From Janibacter corallicola NBRC 107790 (GTDB lineage Bacteria > Actinomycetota > Actinomycetes > Actinomycetales > Dermatophilaceae): a stretch of 64,000 nt of DNA. The translations under genes were made by a program, and so were the position numbers. The notes beneath the pieces are model-generated. The model ran no database searches, was not told the origin of the DNA, and was given only the letters and a program-made list of their open reading frames with translations. How positions within the stretch are numbered: position 1 is the first letter of the stretch; each line of letters starts with the position of its first letter. Positions 26,320 through 36,300 of the stretch are shown in pieces. The DNA lies in contig NZ_BCSR01000011.1 of the NCBI RefSeq assembly GCF_001570965.1, positions 1 to 64,000 on the forward strand. The letters run 5' to 3'.

Positions 26320-26465
26320 TAGTGTGGGGCCGCGACACAGGCCGTTCACCCCACGGGGGAGAGTCCCCGCGCTGCGGGGCGCCGAAGGGGCAAACTCCCC
26401 GGAACCTCTCAGGCGCCAAGGACCTCGTGGATCAGGCACCTCTGGAGCGCGTGCGCGACAGAAGG
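26320..26465 (+). promoter_or_regulatory. Glycine riboswitch with upstream -10 box
   Basis: A TAGTGT -10-like box at 26320-26325 precedes a single glycine aptamer. The conserved glycine-riboswitch consensus elements follow in order: GGGGGAGAGTCC, a variable stem CGCGCTGCGGGG, GCCGAAGGGGCAA, CTCCCCGGAACCTCTCAGGC, CCAAGGACC, GGATCAGGCACCTCTGGAG. Only one full aptamer is seen rather than the usual tandem pair. It lies 40 bases before gcvP, so glycine should switch on glycine decarboxylase. No intrinsic terminator is obvious after it, so control may act on translation. Confidence 0.9.
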
Positions 26466-26505
26466 GGAGGCTGACTTTGTGCCCGTACGCGTCCAAGGGA
26501 GCCTC

Positions 26506-29394
26506 ATGAGCAACCCGTCCCTGTCCCAGTTCGTCGGCCGCCACATCGGCCCCCGTCCGGAGGACGTCACCGAGATGCTGGCGACGGTCGGTCAGCCCGA
26601 CCTCGACGCCCTGTGTGATGCGGCGGTCCCCGGCGCGATCCGGCAGACGGATGCCCTGGGCATCGAGGCGGCGCCCAGCGAGCTGGCGGTCCTGACGGAG
26701 CTGCGCTCCCTGGCCGCCAGGAACACGGTCCTGACCTCGATGATCGGCCTCGGGTACTACGGGACGATCGTCCCGTCCGTCATCCAGCGCAACGTCCTCG
26801 AGGACCCCGCCTGGTACACCGCGTACACCCCGTACCAGCCGGAGATCAGCCAGGGTCGTCTCGAGGCCCTGCTGAACTTCCAGACGATGGTCGCGGACCT
26901 GACCGGTCTGCAGACCTCCGGCTCCTCGCTGCTCGACGAGTCCACCGCCGCCGCCGAGGCGATGACCGTGATGCGCCGCTCCAGCAAGGTCACCAAGGAC
27001 GCCGTGCTCGTCCTGGACACCAATGTCTTCCCCCAGACCAGCGCGGTCATCGCCACCCGGGCCGTGCCGCTGGGCATCGAGGTCGTCACCGCCGACCTCA
27101 CCGGCGTCACGAGCGCCGAGCAGCTGCGGGCTGCGGCGGGGGACCGCGACGTCTTCGGGGTACTCGTCCAGTACCCGGCCGCCGACGGGCGCATCCACGA
27201 CTGGCGGGCTCTCGCCGACGCGGCCCACGAGCTGGGCGCCCTCGTCACCGCCGCGGCGGACCTACTGGCCCTGACCCTGCTCACGCCGCCCGGCGAGTGG
27301 GGGGCGGACGTCGCCGTGGGCACCACCCAGCGCTTCGGCGTCCCGATGGCCTTCGGCGGCCCGCACGCCGGCTACATGTGCGTTCGCGCCGGGCTGGAGC
27401 GCACGCTTCCCGGCCGGCTCGTCGGGGTCTCGGTGGACGCCGACGGACGTCCTGCCTACCGACTGGCCCTCCAGACCCGCGAGCAGCACATCCGCCGGGA
27501 CAAGGCGACGAGCAACATCTGCACCGCACAGGTGCTCCTGGCCGTCATGGCCTCGATGTACGCCGTCTACCACGGCCCCGAGGGCCTGCGCGCCATCGCC
27601 GAGCAGGTCCACGGCACCGCCCACGAGCTCGCCGACCGGCTCCGCGCGGGTGGCGTCCAGGTCGCCGAAGGGCCGTGGTTCGACACCCTCCGGGTCGTCG
27701 TGCCCGGCCGGGCCGACGACGCCGTGGCCGCTGCGCTGCAGGCCGGCGTGAACATCTGGCGCCACGACGCCGACACGGTACTGCTCTCGGTGGACGAGAC
27801 GAGCACCCTGGACGAGGTCGCGGCCGTCGCCGTGGCTCTCGGCGGGGCCGCGAAGGGGGAGGACCGGGCCGTGCCCGCCGAGCCGGTGAGCCCGCAGTGG
27901 CCCGGCGCACTGGTGCGCACGAGCGGCTACCTCACCCACCCCGTTTTCCACGAGCACCGCTCCGAGACCCAGCTGCTGCGCTACCTGCGCCGGCTCTCGG
28001 ACCGGGACTTCGCCCTGGACCGGGGGATGATCCCGCTCGGCTCGTGCACGATGAAGCTCAATGCCACGACCGAGATGGCGGCGATCACGTGGCCGGAGTT
28101 CTCCGGGCTGCACCCCTTCGCCCCGGACGAGCAGACGGTGGGCATCCGCGAGCTCATCACGCAGCTGAGCGGCTGGATCGCCGAGGCCACCGGTTACCAC
28201 TCCGTCTCGCTGCAGCCGAACGCCGGCTCCCAGGGCGAGTTGTCGGGGTTGCTGGCGATCCGTGCGTACCACGCCGCGCGGGGCGAGGAGCAGCGGCGGA
28301 TCTGCCTGATCCCGGCCAGCGCGCACGGCACCAATGCCGCCTCTGCCGTGATGGCCGGGATGAAGGTCGTCGTGGTCAAGACCGCCGAGGGCGGCGACAT
28401 CGACATGGACGACCTCCGGGCGAAGGTGGACAAGCACCGAGATGACCTGGCGGCGATCATGGTGACCTACCCCAGCACCCACGGGGTGTACGAGGACACC
28501 ATCACCGAGCTGTGCGCCCTCGTGCACGACGCCGGCGGACAGGTCTACGTCGACGGCGCCAACCTCAACGCCCTCCTCGGGCTGGCCCAGCCGGGTCGCT
28601 TCGGGGCGGACGTGTCGCACCTGAACCTGCACAAGACCTTCTGCATCCCCCACGGTGGTGGCGGACCGGGCGTCGGCCCGGTGGCGGTGCGCGAGCACCT
28701 CGCCCCGTACCTGCCGAACCACCCGCTCGCCCCGGCTGCCGGGCCGGGGACCGGGGTCGGGCCGATCAGCGCCGCGCCGTACGGGTCGGCGGGCATCCTC
28801 TCGATCTCGTGGGCCTACATCCGGCTCATGGGCGGTGCGGGCCTGAGCCGGGCCACGCAGGTGGCCGTGCTCAACGCGAACTACATCGCCCGCCGCCTCG
28901 ACCCGCACTTCCCGGTGCTCTACTCCGGCCAGGACGGGCTCGTCGCCCACGAGTGCATCATCGACCTGCGTCAGCTCAGCAAGGACTCCGGCGTGACCGT
29001 CGACGACGTCGCGAAGCGGCTCATCGACTACGGCTTCCACGCCCCGACGATGAGCTTCCCGGTCGCGGGGACCTTCATGATCGAGCCCACCGAGTCCGAG
29101 GACAAGGGCGAGATCGACCGCTTCTGCGACGCGATGATCGCCATCCGCGGCGAGATCGACGCCGCGGCCGCCGGCGGTGGCATCGAGGGGTCCGTGCTGC
29201 GCGGTGCCCCGCACACCGCGGAGTCGCTCGTGGGGGAGTGGGAGCACTCCTACGAACGGGCGAGCGCGGTCTTCCCGCAGGGCGTGGATCCCTCGGCGAA
29301 GTACTGGGCCCCGGTGTCGCGGATCGACGGCGCCTACGGCGACCGCAACCTCGTCTGCTCCTGCCCGTCGCCGGAGGAGCTGGCCGAGCTCTGA
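26506..29394 (+). CDS. gcvP: Glycine dehydrogenase (decarboxylating), P protein
   Basis: This 962-residue homodimeric-type P protein decarboxylates glycine with PLP and passes the aminomethyl group to lipoylated GcvH. The N-terminal half begins [17 protein letters not shown] and includes [33 protein letters not shown]-type sequence. The C-terminal half holds [14 protein letters not shown], the Gly-rich loop and the Schiff-base lysine near residue 709 in [18 protein letters not shown]. The ATG at 26506 follows AAGGGAG. An earlier GTG at 26479 has a poorer site. It is controlled by the riboswitch in front. Confidence 0.95.
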   Translation: MSNPSLSQFVGRHIGPRPEDVTEMLATVGQPDLDALCDAAVPGAIRQTDALGIEAAPSELAVLTELRSLAARNTVLTSMIGLGYYGTIVPSVIQRNVLEDPAWYTAYTPYQPEISQGRLEALLNFQTMVADLTGLQTSGSSLLDESTAAAEAMTVMRRSSKVTKDAVLVLDTNVFPQTSAVIATRAVPLGIEVVTADLTGVTSAEQLRAAAGDRDVFGVLVQYPAADGRIHDWRALADAAHELGALVTAAADLLALTLLTPPGEWGADVAVGTTQRFGVPMAFGGPHAGYMCVRAGLERTLPGRLVGVSVDADGRPAYRLALQTREQHIRRDKATSNICTAQVLLAVMASMYAVYHGPEGLRAIAEQVHGTAHELADRLRAGGVQVAEGPWFDTLRVVVPGRADDAVAAALQAGVNIWRHDADTVLLSVDETSTLDEVAAVAVALGGAAKGEDRAVPAEPVSPQWPGALVRTSGYLTHPVFHEHRSETQLLRYLRRLSDRDFALDRGMIPLGSCTMKLNATTEMAAITWPEFSGLHPFAPDEQTVGIRELITQLSGWIAEATGYHSVSLQPNAGSQGELSGLLAIRAYHAARGEEQRRICLIPASAHGTNAASAVMAGMKVVVVKTAEGGDIDMDDLRAKVDKHRDDLAAIMVTYPSTHGVYEDTITELCALVHDAGGQVYVDGANLNALLGLAQPGRFGADVSHLNLHKTFCIPHGGGGPGVGPVAVREHLAPYLPNHPLAPAAGPGTGVGPISAAPYGSAGILSISWAYIRLMGGAGLSRATQVAVLNANYIARRLDPHFPVLYSGQDGLVAHECIIDLRQLSKDSGVTVDDVAKRLIDYGFHAPTMSFPVAGTFMIEPTESEDKGEIDRFCDAMIAIRGEIDAAAAGGGIEGSVLRGAPHTAESLVGEWEHSYERASAVFPQGVDPSAKYWAPVSRIDGAYGDRNLVCSCPSPEELAEL

Positions 29395-29404
29395 TCGGGC
29401 CGGG

Positions 29405-32400
29405 TCAGGCGATGTCGCGAGCGGCGTCGTCGTGGACGGTGACGCGTGAGCCCGCCTGCCCCTTGTGCACCGTGACCCTGGCCGGGATGCGGGTGCGAAG
29501 GTCACTGACGTGGCTGACCACACCGATCACGCGTCCGCCGTCCCGGAGACCGTCGAGCACGTCGAGCACCTGCTCGAGGCTGTCCTCGTCGAGGCTCCCG
29601 AAACCCTCGTCGACGAACAGCGTCCCGAACTCGCGCCCGCCGGACTCCTCCCGGATGGCATCGGCGAGTCCCAGCGCAAGAGCGAGGGAGGCGGTGAAGG
29701 ACTCGCCACCGGAGAGCGTGCTGGTGCCGCGGTCCTGACCGGTCCACAGGTCGCGGACCAGCAGCCCGAGGCCCCCGCGCCGACGGCCTGTCGGGGAGGC
29801 GTCGTCGTGGGCGAGCTCGTAGCGACCGTCGGCCATCGCCTGCAGCCGTTCGTTCGCCAGCTCGACGACCCGCTCGAGTCGGGCGGCGAGCACGAAGGTC
29901 GACAGCCGCATCCGCTTGTCGTTGTCGCGGCCGGTACCCGTCGCCAGGTCGGCCAGGGCACCGGCGAGGTCCGCCTCGGCGACGGCCGGACCCAGCGAGT
30001 CGCACTCTGACCGGATGCGCTCGAGCAGGGCGCCCACCTGCCGCTGGACCGTCGCGGCGGAGGCCTGCTCCCGGCCGGCCGTGTCTGCGGCCTGACGTGC
30101 GGTGCGCGCCGCCTCCTCGAGAGCCGTCAGGTCCGGGGCCTGCCGGGCCAGTGCGGCCTGCACGTCCTCGTCCGCCAGTGCTGCGTCCACGGCGGCGACC
30201 TGTTGCTCGTGACGCTCGATGTGCTCCGCCAGGGCGGCCAGCTCAGCGCGCCCCAGGGCGGCCTCGTCGGCCTCCCGGGCGTCGCTGAAGCCGTGCTCCG
30301 CCAGGGCGTCACCGAGCCGCTCGTCAGCATCCAAGGCGGCTTCGCGGGCACGGACCAGTTCCGTCTCGGCCCGGCTGCGGGCGAGGACCGCGTCCCTCGC
30401 GAAGGAGTGTCGCTGAGCGTGGCTCTCGAGCAGCTCCTGCCAGGCATCGCGCCGAGCGCTCCAGCGACCGACGGTGTCGGCCCCGGGGACCTCGTCACCC
30501 GCTTCCGACTCCGGGTCAGGTGCTGGAGCATCCGGAGGCGTCCCGGGCCACTCACGACAACCGCAGTCCGCGCCGTGCTCGTCCAGCAGGCCGCGCAGCC
30601 GCTCGTCGGCGCCGTGGGCGTCGCTCGCCAGTTGGTCCCACCTGCTGGCGAGATCCGCCAGTCCGTGCTCGGCGGCGGTGTGCTCCTCCTCGGCCCGGGT
30701 CAGCGCCGCGTGCGCGGCCCCGATCGTCTCCTCGGCCCCAGGCTGCTCGAGGGCGAGTGGCTCCAGCTGCTCCTGCTCGGTCAGGAGTGCCTCGTGCCGG
30801 CGGCGCAGCTCCTCCTCGTCGGCTCCGTCGGGGGTCAGCTCCTCGGCCGTGGCCCGGGCGGCCTCGAGCGCGGAGGCGGATTCCTCGCGTCGACGGCGCG
30901 CGGACTCCCGGGCCTCCTCGGCGGCATCGGAGGCATCGCGCGCCAGGTCGATCTGGGCGGCCGTGACCACACGCCCCGCGGGAGCCGGCGAGGGGTGCTC
31001 GGGCGAGCCGCACACGGCGCAGGCCCGTCCCTCGACCAGTTGCTCGGCGAGCTCACCCGCCATGTTGTCCAGTCGCTGCTGGACCAGCTCCTGGAGGAGC
31101 TGCCGGCGATCCTGTGCGGTGTCGCGGGCCCGCTGCGCGGCGTCCACGGCGGCCCGGTGGGCCTGCGCCAGGTCGCGGACCCTGCCCTGGGCGGCCAGGG
31201 CGCGGGCGAGCCGCTCGGTCTCCGGCCGCACCACCTCGAGCCGCTCGGCGGCGGCGCCCACCTCCTCGAGACGCTCCTGCGCGTGCCGCAGCGTGGTGGT
31301 CGCGGAGGCGACTGCCTGCTGCGCACTGGCCAGGGCGCTGCGGTGGCCCTCGCCCTCCTGCCGCAGCCGCCGCACGTCGGTGAGGACCCGCGTCAGTCCC
31401 GCCACCTCGTGCTCGGCACCGCGCAGCCGCTGGTCCTGCTCGTCGGCCGACTCCAGCCAGTCCCGGGCCGCCACCCGGTCCACTCCCTCGGGGAGCCCGC
31501 GGAGCGCCTCCTCGTGGGCGCTCCGCGCCAGCGTCTCCGCCTCCCGGGCCCGGCGCTCGGCTGCGACGAGGGGCGCGACCGCGGCGGCCTCCCGCGCACG
31601 GGACAGTGCGGCACGCCGCTCCACGTGGGTCGCCTCCTGCGCCGCGAGCTGCGCAGCGGTCTCCCGGGCCCGGTGTCCCCGCTGTTGCAGGGTGGACAGC
31701 TCCCGGGCGGTCTGCAGGTCCACGGTGGCACGGCGGTCGGCTCGGCGTGCGGCATCGGCCACGGTCATCAGCTCGGCGGCGTGGGCCACGAGCGCCTCGT
31801 CGACCGCGGCCACCGACGCCGGCAGCTCGTCCACGCCGAGCTCGCTCCACGGCGCGTCCGGCTCGGGCAGCTGCGCGGTGCTCTCCGACAGCAGCTCGCT
31901 CAGCTGGAGCACCTGCTGGGAGAGCCGGTCCCGTCCGCGACCGACGGCCTCGCGGGTGCGGTGGCGACGGTCGGCGAGCCAGGCCTCCACACCGGCGTAG
32001 TCGGAGACGTCGAAGAGACGCTCGAGCACCTCGCGGCGGACCTCGTCGGAGGCGTGCAGGAAGGCGGCGAAGTCCCCCTGGGGCAGCAGGACCACCCTGC
32101 GGAACTGCTCGAGGCCCATCCCGAGCAGGTCGTCGAGCACCTCGGCCGTCTCGTCGATCCGGGTGCTCAGCGAGGACCAGCCACCGGAGGTCCGTTCCTC
32201 CAGCGTCACCCTCGCCGGCTCCGTCGTCATCCCGGCGCCACGCTTCTTGGGTCGCTCCCACGACGGGCTGCGCCGGATGCGCAGCCGCCGACCCGCGATG
32301 GTCAGCTCGAGGGTGACGCTCGTCGGCGTCCGGGGTGGGGCGTGGTGGCTGCGCAGGCTGTCCGGGCGGCGGTCCCCGGGGACACCGGCGTAGAGGGCGA

Positions 32401-32548
32401 AGCAGACCGCGTCCAGCAGGCTCGTCTTGCCGGAGCCGGTCTGACCGTGGATGAGGAAGAGCCCCGCGGAGCCGAGCGCCTCCAGGTCCAGGTCGACCGT
32501 GTCCGCGAAGGGTCCGAAGGCGGTGGCCTCCAGCCGGTGCAGCCTCAC
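29405..32548 (-). CDS. sbcC: SbcC exonuclease subunit (SMC-like ATPase)
   Basis: This 1047-residue ATPase is the partner of SbcD in the Mre11-Rad50-type nuclease that opens hairpins and DNA ends. Walker A, GQTGSGKTSLLDAV, lies near residues 33-46. A very long Arg/Ala/Glu-rich coiled coil follows, with the zinc-hook CAVCGSPEHPSPAPAG in the middle. The C-terminal lobe bears the signature TLSGGESFTASLALALGLAD and Walker B LFVDEGFGSLD. The GTG at 32548 overlaps the sbcD stop (GTGA) and matches the family start RLHRLEATAFGPF, so the longer open frame upstream is rejected. It ends 10 bases from convergent gcvP with no terminator between. Confidence 0.93.
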   Translation of the reverse strand: MRLHRLEATAFGPFADTVDLDLEALGSAGLFLIHGQTGSGKTSLLDAVCFALYAGVPGDRRPDSLRSHHAPPRTPTSVTLELTIAGRRLRIRRSPSWERPKKRGAGMTTEPARVTLEERTSGGWSSLSTRIDETAEVLDDLLGMGLEQFRRVVLLPQGDFAAFLHASDEVRREVLERLFDVSDYAGVEAWLADRRHRTREAVGRGRDRLSQQVLQLSELLSESTAQLPEPDAPWSELGVDELPASVAAVDEALVAHAAELMTVADAARRADRRATVDLQTARELSTLQQRGHRARETAAQLAAQEATHVERRAALSRAREAAAVAPLVAAERRAREAETLARSAHEEALRGLPEGVDRVAARDWLESADEQDQRLRGAEHEVAGLTRVLTDVRRLRQEGEGHRSALASAQQAVASATTTLRHAQERLEEVGAAAERLEVVRPETERLARALAAQGRVRDLAQAHRAAVDAAQRARDTAQDRRQLLQELVQQRLDNMAGELAEQLVEGRACAVCGSPEHPSPAPAGRVVTAAQIDLARDASDAAEEARESARRRREESASALEAARATAEELTPDGADEEELRRRHEALLTEQEQLEPLALEQPGAEETIGAAHAALTRAEEEHTAAEHGLADLASRWDQLASDAHGADERLRGLLDEHGADCGCREWPGTPPDAPAPDPESEAGDEVPGADTVGRWSARRDAWQELLESHAQRHSFARDAVLARSRAETELVRAREAALDADERLGDALAEHGFSDAREADEAALGRAELAALAEHIERHEQQVAAVDAALADEDVQAALARQAPDLTALEEAARTARQAADTAGREQASAATVQRQVGALLERIRSECDSLGPAVAEADLAGALADLATGTGRDNDKRMRLSTFVLAARLERVVELANERLQAMADGRYELAHDDASPTGRRRGGLGLLVRDLWTGQDRGTSTLSGGESFTASLALALGLADAIREESGGREFGTLFVDEGFGSLDEDSLEQVLDVLDGLRDGGRVIGVVSHVSDLRTRIPARVTVHKGQAGSRVTVHDDAARDIA

Positions 32549-33714
32549 GCCGCACCCCGGCGCCGGCGGCCACCGCGCCCCTCGTCGGGCGAGCGACGCA
32601 CGTCCTCGAGCGCGGTCTGCAGCAGCTCGCGCTCCTGCTCGCTCACGCCCACACCTCGACGGACGTCGTGGACGAAGTCGCAGCACACGTCGAGCGGCTC
32701 ACGACGGCGCAGCCGGGCGGCATAGCTGCGGACGGGCAGGACCTCGCCCTCGGGCTCGAAGCGCAGGTTCAGCAGGTGCGGGAAGCGGCGGGTCAACTGC
32801 TCCATCGCGCCGGTCGGCCGCACGGCGTCGGTGAGGGTCACCTGCACCCAGGCACTCTCGGCGGCGGCGTGCTCGGGGGAGTCGAGCACCTCCTCGAGCC
32901 CGCCCCGGATGACGGCGAGGGGGCGGTGGACGGGGGCCGGGACGGACTCGACCCGGGCGGTGCCGTCGGCGTCGAGGTCGACGAGGAGTGAGCCCTTGAC
33001 CTGGTTGGCCTCGCTGAAGGACATCGCGACCGGCGAGCCGCTGTAGCGCACGGTCTCGGCGACGCGCTGCTGGCCGTGCAGGTGGCCGAGGGCGGCGTAC
33101 CCGACGCCCTCGAAGAGCTCTGCCGGAACCATGCCCACGCCACCGCTGGAGATGTCCCGCTCGGAGTCGCTCGAGGCACCGCCGTTGGCGAAGCAGTGCG
33201 CCATGACCACGCTGCGCGGCCCGCGGCGGGCCAAGTCGGTGCGCACCCGGTCCATGGCGGCCCGCAGGACCGCCGTGTGGCTGCGCTCGGTGACGCCGAG
33301 CAGGTCGCCGACGCTCGAGGACGCGGGCTCGAGATAGGGCAGCGGATGGATGGCGACGTCGTCGAGCAGCACGGGCTCACCGATCCGGGCCGGGTCCGTG
33401 CGGATGTGCAGCCCGGCGTCGGCGAGCAGCTCGGAGGCGAAGCCCAGCCGGATGGCGGAGTCGTGGTTGCCACTGGAGATCACCACGCGCGCGCCGGCGT
33501 CGATGATCCTCGTGACGGCCTCGGAGAGCAGGGCAACCGCGTCCGGGGCGGGGAGGGCCCGGTCGTACACGTCGCCGGAGACCAGCACCGCGTCGAGGGC
33601 CTCGGAGCGGACCAGCTCCACGAGGTGGTCGACGTACTCCGCCTGCGCACCCAGCAGGCCGACACCGTGGAACGAACGTCCCAGGTGCCAGTCCGAGGTG
33701 TGCAGCAACCGCAT
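32545..33714 (-). CDS. sbcD: SbcD exonuclease subunit
   Basis: This metallophosphoesterase nuclease of about 389 residues pairs with SbcC. Metal-binding motifs occur in order: HTSDWHLGRS, SGDVYDRALPAP, ISSGNHDS, MAHCFANGG and ALGHLHGQQ. The C-terminal capping domain ends in an Arg-rich tail. The start is taken at ATG 33714 by family alignment (MRLLHTSDWHLG). Another ATG nine bases earlier and a third at 33744 are possible, and the GGGGAG before 33714 is unusually close to it. sbcD-sbcC overlap by four bases and form an operon. Confidence 0.9.
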   Translation of the reverse strand: MRLLHTSDWHLGRSFHGVGLLGAQAEYVDHLVELVRSEALDAVLVSGDVYDRALPAPDAVALLSEAVTRIIDAGARVVISSGNHDSAIRLGFASELLADAGLHIRTDPARIGEPVLLDDVAIHPLPYLEPASSSVGDLLGVTERSHTAVLRAAMDRVRTDLARRGPRSVVMAHCFANGGASSDSERDISSGGVGMVPAELFEGVGYAALGHLHGQQRVAETVRYSGSPVAMSFSEANQVKGSLLVDLDADGTARVESVPAPVHRPLAVIRGGLEEVLDSPEHAAAESAWVQVTLTDAVRPTGAMEQLTRRFPHLLNLRFEPEGEVLPVRSYAARLRRREPLDVCCDFVHDVRRGVGVSEQERELLQTALEDVRRSPDEGRGGRRRRGAA

Positions 33715-33751
33715 GCTCCCCATGTTATGAGCGGGCACCGACAACGCCGTG

Positions 33752-33792
33752 GCACGACACCCGGGAGGGGCCCGCCCAGCCGGGTGCCGTGC
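33752..33792. terminator. Imperfect hairpin ending the ABC exporter operon
   Basis: GCACGACACCCGG and CCGGGTGCCGTGC pair over 13 positions with one mismatch around a 15-base GC-rich loop. It is just past the stop of the minus-strand permease gene and upstream of sbcD. Confidence 0.5.
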
Positions 33793-33813
33793 GTGGTGAC
33801 GGGGGCAGGCCGG

Positions 33814-36300
33814 CTACTCCGCGGCCAGCGCCCGTGCCGGGGCCACCCGGGCCGCCCGCCGGGCCGGCAGCACCGAGGCGAGCACGCCGGCAAGCACCGC
33901 GACGAGGGCGACGAGGCCGAGCTGCCCCCAGGGCAGGGTCGGTGAGACCGTCACGAACTCGCCGAAGAGCGAGGCGACCCCGGTCACGCCGTAGACCACG
34001 CCGAGACCGGTCCCGACGAGCACCCCGGCGAGGGCGAGCAGTGCCGCCTCGATGCCCAGCATCAGCCGCAGCTGACCGCGGGTGAGCCCCAGCGCCCGCG
34101 TCAGCGCGGATTCGCGGGTGCGCTCGATGACGCTGAGCGAGAGCGTGTTGGCGATCCCGACCACCGCGATGAGCACCGAGACCGCCAGGAGTGCCAGCAC
34201 CACGGCCAGGGCCATGTCGAGGGCCTGCATGTTGGTCGCGCGCACCAGTGCCCCGCCACCGACGGATCCTTGCTCGACCCCGGCACCGATCTCCTTGATG
34301 CGGTCCACGGAGGTCTGGGCGTCCGCACCGTCGGCGAGGCGCACGAGGGTCGCGGTCGTCGTCGGTCCGGAGTCGAGCTGCTGCAGCGTGCCCGGGGTGA
34401 CGAGCCACGCGGTGTCGAAGCCGCCCCCGACCCGCACGGTCACCGGGACGGAGCCGTCGCTGCCGTGCAGCTGCAGCTCGTCCCCGTCGCCCAGCCCGGC
34501 CGCGTCGGCGGCGTCCTCGCCGACGACCACCGTCCCGGGGCCGGGGTGGGGCATGGCACCGGCGTCACGGACCACCTGGTCCACGTCGCCCGGGACCGCC
34601 GCGACCGGGGTCGGCTCCTGCGGCGTGGAGCCCTGCCCGGAGACGCGCACCTGCGTGCCGCTGAGCTCCGCGGTGGCCGCCACACCGTCGACGTCACCGA
34701 CCGCTTCGACGCTCGAGGAGGGGATTCGGGCCCCCTCGAGGACGACGTCCACCGGGTACTGCGAGTCGAGGAAGTCGGTCATCACGGTCCGGGTCGTCGC
34801 CGCCCCGACCGCGGTCATCGTCACGAGGGTCACGCCGACGAGCAGCGCGGACGCGGTCGAGGCCGCCCGGGCGGGATTGCGCACGGCGTTCTCGACCGCC
34901 AACCGGCCCGGTGAGCCGAAGGGCCGGGCGGCCACGAGCCCGACGAGGCGCACCACCCGGGGCACCAGGACGGTGCCGACGAGCAGGATCCCGCTGAAGG
35001 AGAGGAGCCCGCCGAGGACGCCGAGGCCGACCGCGGGCAGCATCCCGGCTGCGACGAGGGCACCGGCGCCCAGCAGGGCCAGCAGGGTGCCCGAGGCGAT
35101 GCGTACCCGTCCGCGCCGGCTGCGGGCCGTGACGGCGGCGTCGGGACGCAGCGCCGCCAGCGGCGAGACCCTCGAGGAGCGCACCGCGGGCCGCAGCCCG
35201 GCGACGAGCACGACGAGGACGCCGACGACCACGGGCACGACCACCGCGCGGGTCGGCACGGTGAGGACGAGCTCGGGCAGCGAGTCACCGGCCAGTGCGC
35301 CGCCGCCCTCGACGAGTGCCCAGGCCAGACCGGTGCCGACCCCGACGCCCACGACCGAGGACACCGACCCGACGACGAGCGCCTCGAGCACGCTGGCGCG
35401 CACGACCTGTCCGCGCGTGGCACCCACGGTCCGCAGCAGCGCGGTCTCCCGGGCCCGGCGAGCGAGCAGGATCGAGAAGGTGTTCCCGATGACGATCATC
35501 GAGACGAAGAGCGCGATGACCGCGAAGGCGAGGAAGAAGGACGCCAGGAAGTCGCTGCCGCCGGTGAACTCCTCGACCTTGGCGTCCGCGTGCTCGGTGG
35601 CGGTGCGCACGGTGACGTCGGCCCCCTGCGACTGCAGGGCGGAGGTGATGCTCGCGCTCGTGGCCTCCTCGTCGCCGTCGGTGCCGGCGACGGGGATCTC
35701 GTCCCAGCCGGTGACACCGGTCAGGTGGGTGACCCCCTTCGGCGTCGCGAGGACCGCGGGGGTGCCGCCGCCGTAGCGGGGGTCCTCGGAGACGTCGAGG
35801 ACACCGACGACCTTCGCCCGGGTCGCACCGCCGTCGTCGGTCGCTCGGACCGGGACGGTGTCCCCGACCTCCAGCCCGGTGCCGGCACGGACGGTCTCGG
35901 AGAGCGCGATCTCGTCGGCGCCCTGTGGCGCCCGGCCCTCGGTGACGGGGTGGGGCACGAGCGAGGACTCGGTGGTGATCATCGCGGGGGAGGCGTCGGT
36001 GGAGCGCCCGATCATCCCGGAGCCGCTCCGGACGGGGTCGACGTTCGCCACGCCGTCGATGTGGGAGAGGCGGTCCGCGACACCGGCGGGGAGGGTCTCC
36101 TCGCCCTTCGGTGGGGTCACGACGGCGGAGTAGGACGAGTACTGGCCGGCCACGGCGTCCCGGATGGAGGCACTCATCGTGCCGGTGAGGACGAGGGTCG
36201 CGGCCACGAAGGCGACGCCGAGCACGACGGCCAGACCGGGAGCGAGGAACTGGCGGGACTGGTGGCGCAGCGAGGCGGCGGTCAGCGAGGTCATGCTCAC
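33814..36300 (-). CDS. FtsX-like ABC exporter permease
   Basis: This 828-residue membrane permease is of the MacB/LolC-like (FtsX) superfamily with duplicated architecture. An N-terminal helix (FLAPGLAVVLGVAFVAATLV) is followed by a large extracytoplasmic domain, then three helices with FSILLARRARETALLRTVGATRGQV around residue 270. A second extracytoplasmic domain and a matching C-terminal set (LSLSVIERTRESALTRALGLTRGQLRLML) complete it. The duplicated loop plus single ATPase subunit is typical of lipoprotein, peptide-antibiotic or heme-type exporters. GTG 36300 overlaps the ATPase stop (GTGA). An ATG two codons later is an alternative. It is last in a kinase-regulator-ATPase-permease operon, suggesting induced efflux or envelope-stress relief. 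Confidence 0.85.
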   Translation of the reverse strand: MSMTSLTAASLRHQSRQFLAPGLAVVLGVAFVAATLVLTGTMSASIRDAVAGQYSSYSAVVTPPKGEETLPAGVADRLSHIDGVANVDPVRSGSGMIGRSTDASPAMITTESSLVPHPVTEGRAPQGADEIALSETVRAGTGLEVGDTVPVRATDDGGATRAKVVGVLDVSEDPRYGGGTPAVLATPKGVTHLTGVTGWDEIPVAGTDGDEEATSASITSALQSQGADVTVRTATEHADAKVEEFTGGSDFLASFFLAFAVIALFVSMIVIGNTFSILLARRARETALLRTVGATRGQVVRASVLEALVVGSVSSVVGVGVGTGLAWALVEGGGALAGDSLPELVLTVPTRAVVVPVVVGVLVVLVAGLRPAVRSSRVSPLAALRPDAAVTARSRRGRVRIASGTLLALLGAGALVAAGMLPAVGLGVLGGLLSFSGILLVGTVLVPRVVRLVGLVAARPFGSPGRLAVENAVRNPARAASTASALLVGVTLVTMTAVGAATTRTVMTDFLDSQYPVDVVLEGARIPSSSVEAVGDVDGVAATAELSGTQVRVSGQGSTPQEPTPVAAVPGDVDQVVRDAGAMPHPGPGTVVVGEDAADAAGLGDGDELQLHGSDGSVPVTVRVGGGFDTAWLVTPGTLQQLDSGPTTTATLVRLADGADAQTSVDRIKEIGAGVEQGSVGGGALVRATNMQALDMALAVVLALLAVSVLIAVVGIANTLSLSVIERTRESALTRALGLTRGQLRLMLGIEAALLALAGVLVGTGLGVVYGVTGVASLFGEFVTVSPTLPWGQLGLVALVAVLAGVLASVLPARRAARVAPARALAAE

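Noticed and set aside
26383-26393. CGAAGGGG copy in the gcvP leader counted with the oligomer
   Set aside because: This copy belongs to the conserved glycine riboswitch core and must be excluded from enrichment counts.
30203-32725. Plus-strand open frame of 840 codons opposite sbcC
   Set aside because: Antisense to the SbcC coiled coil. It is Gly/Leu/Val-rich without recognisable motifs, and SbcC has both ATPase lobes and the zinc hook.
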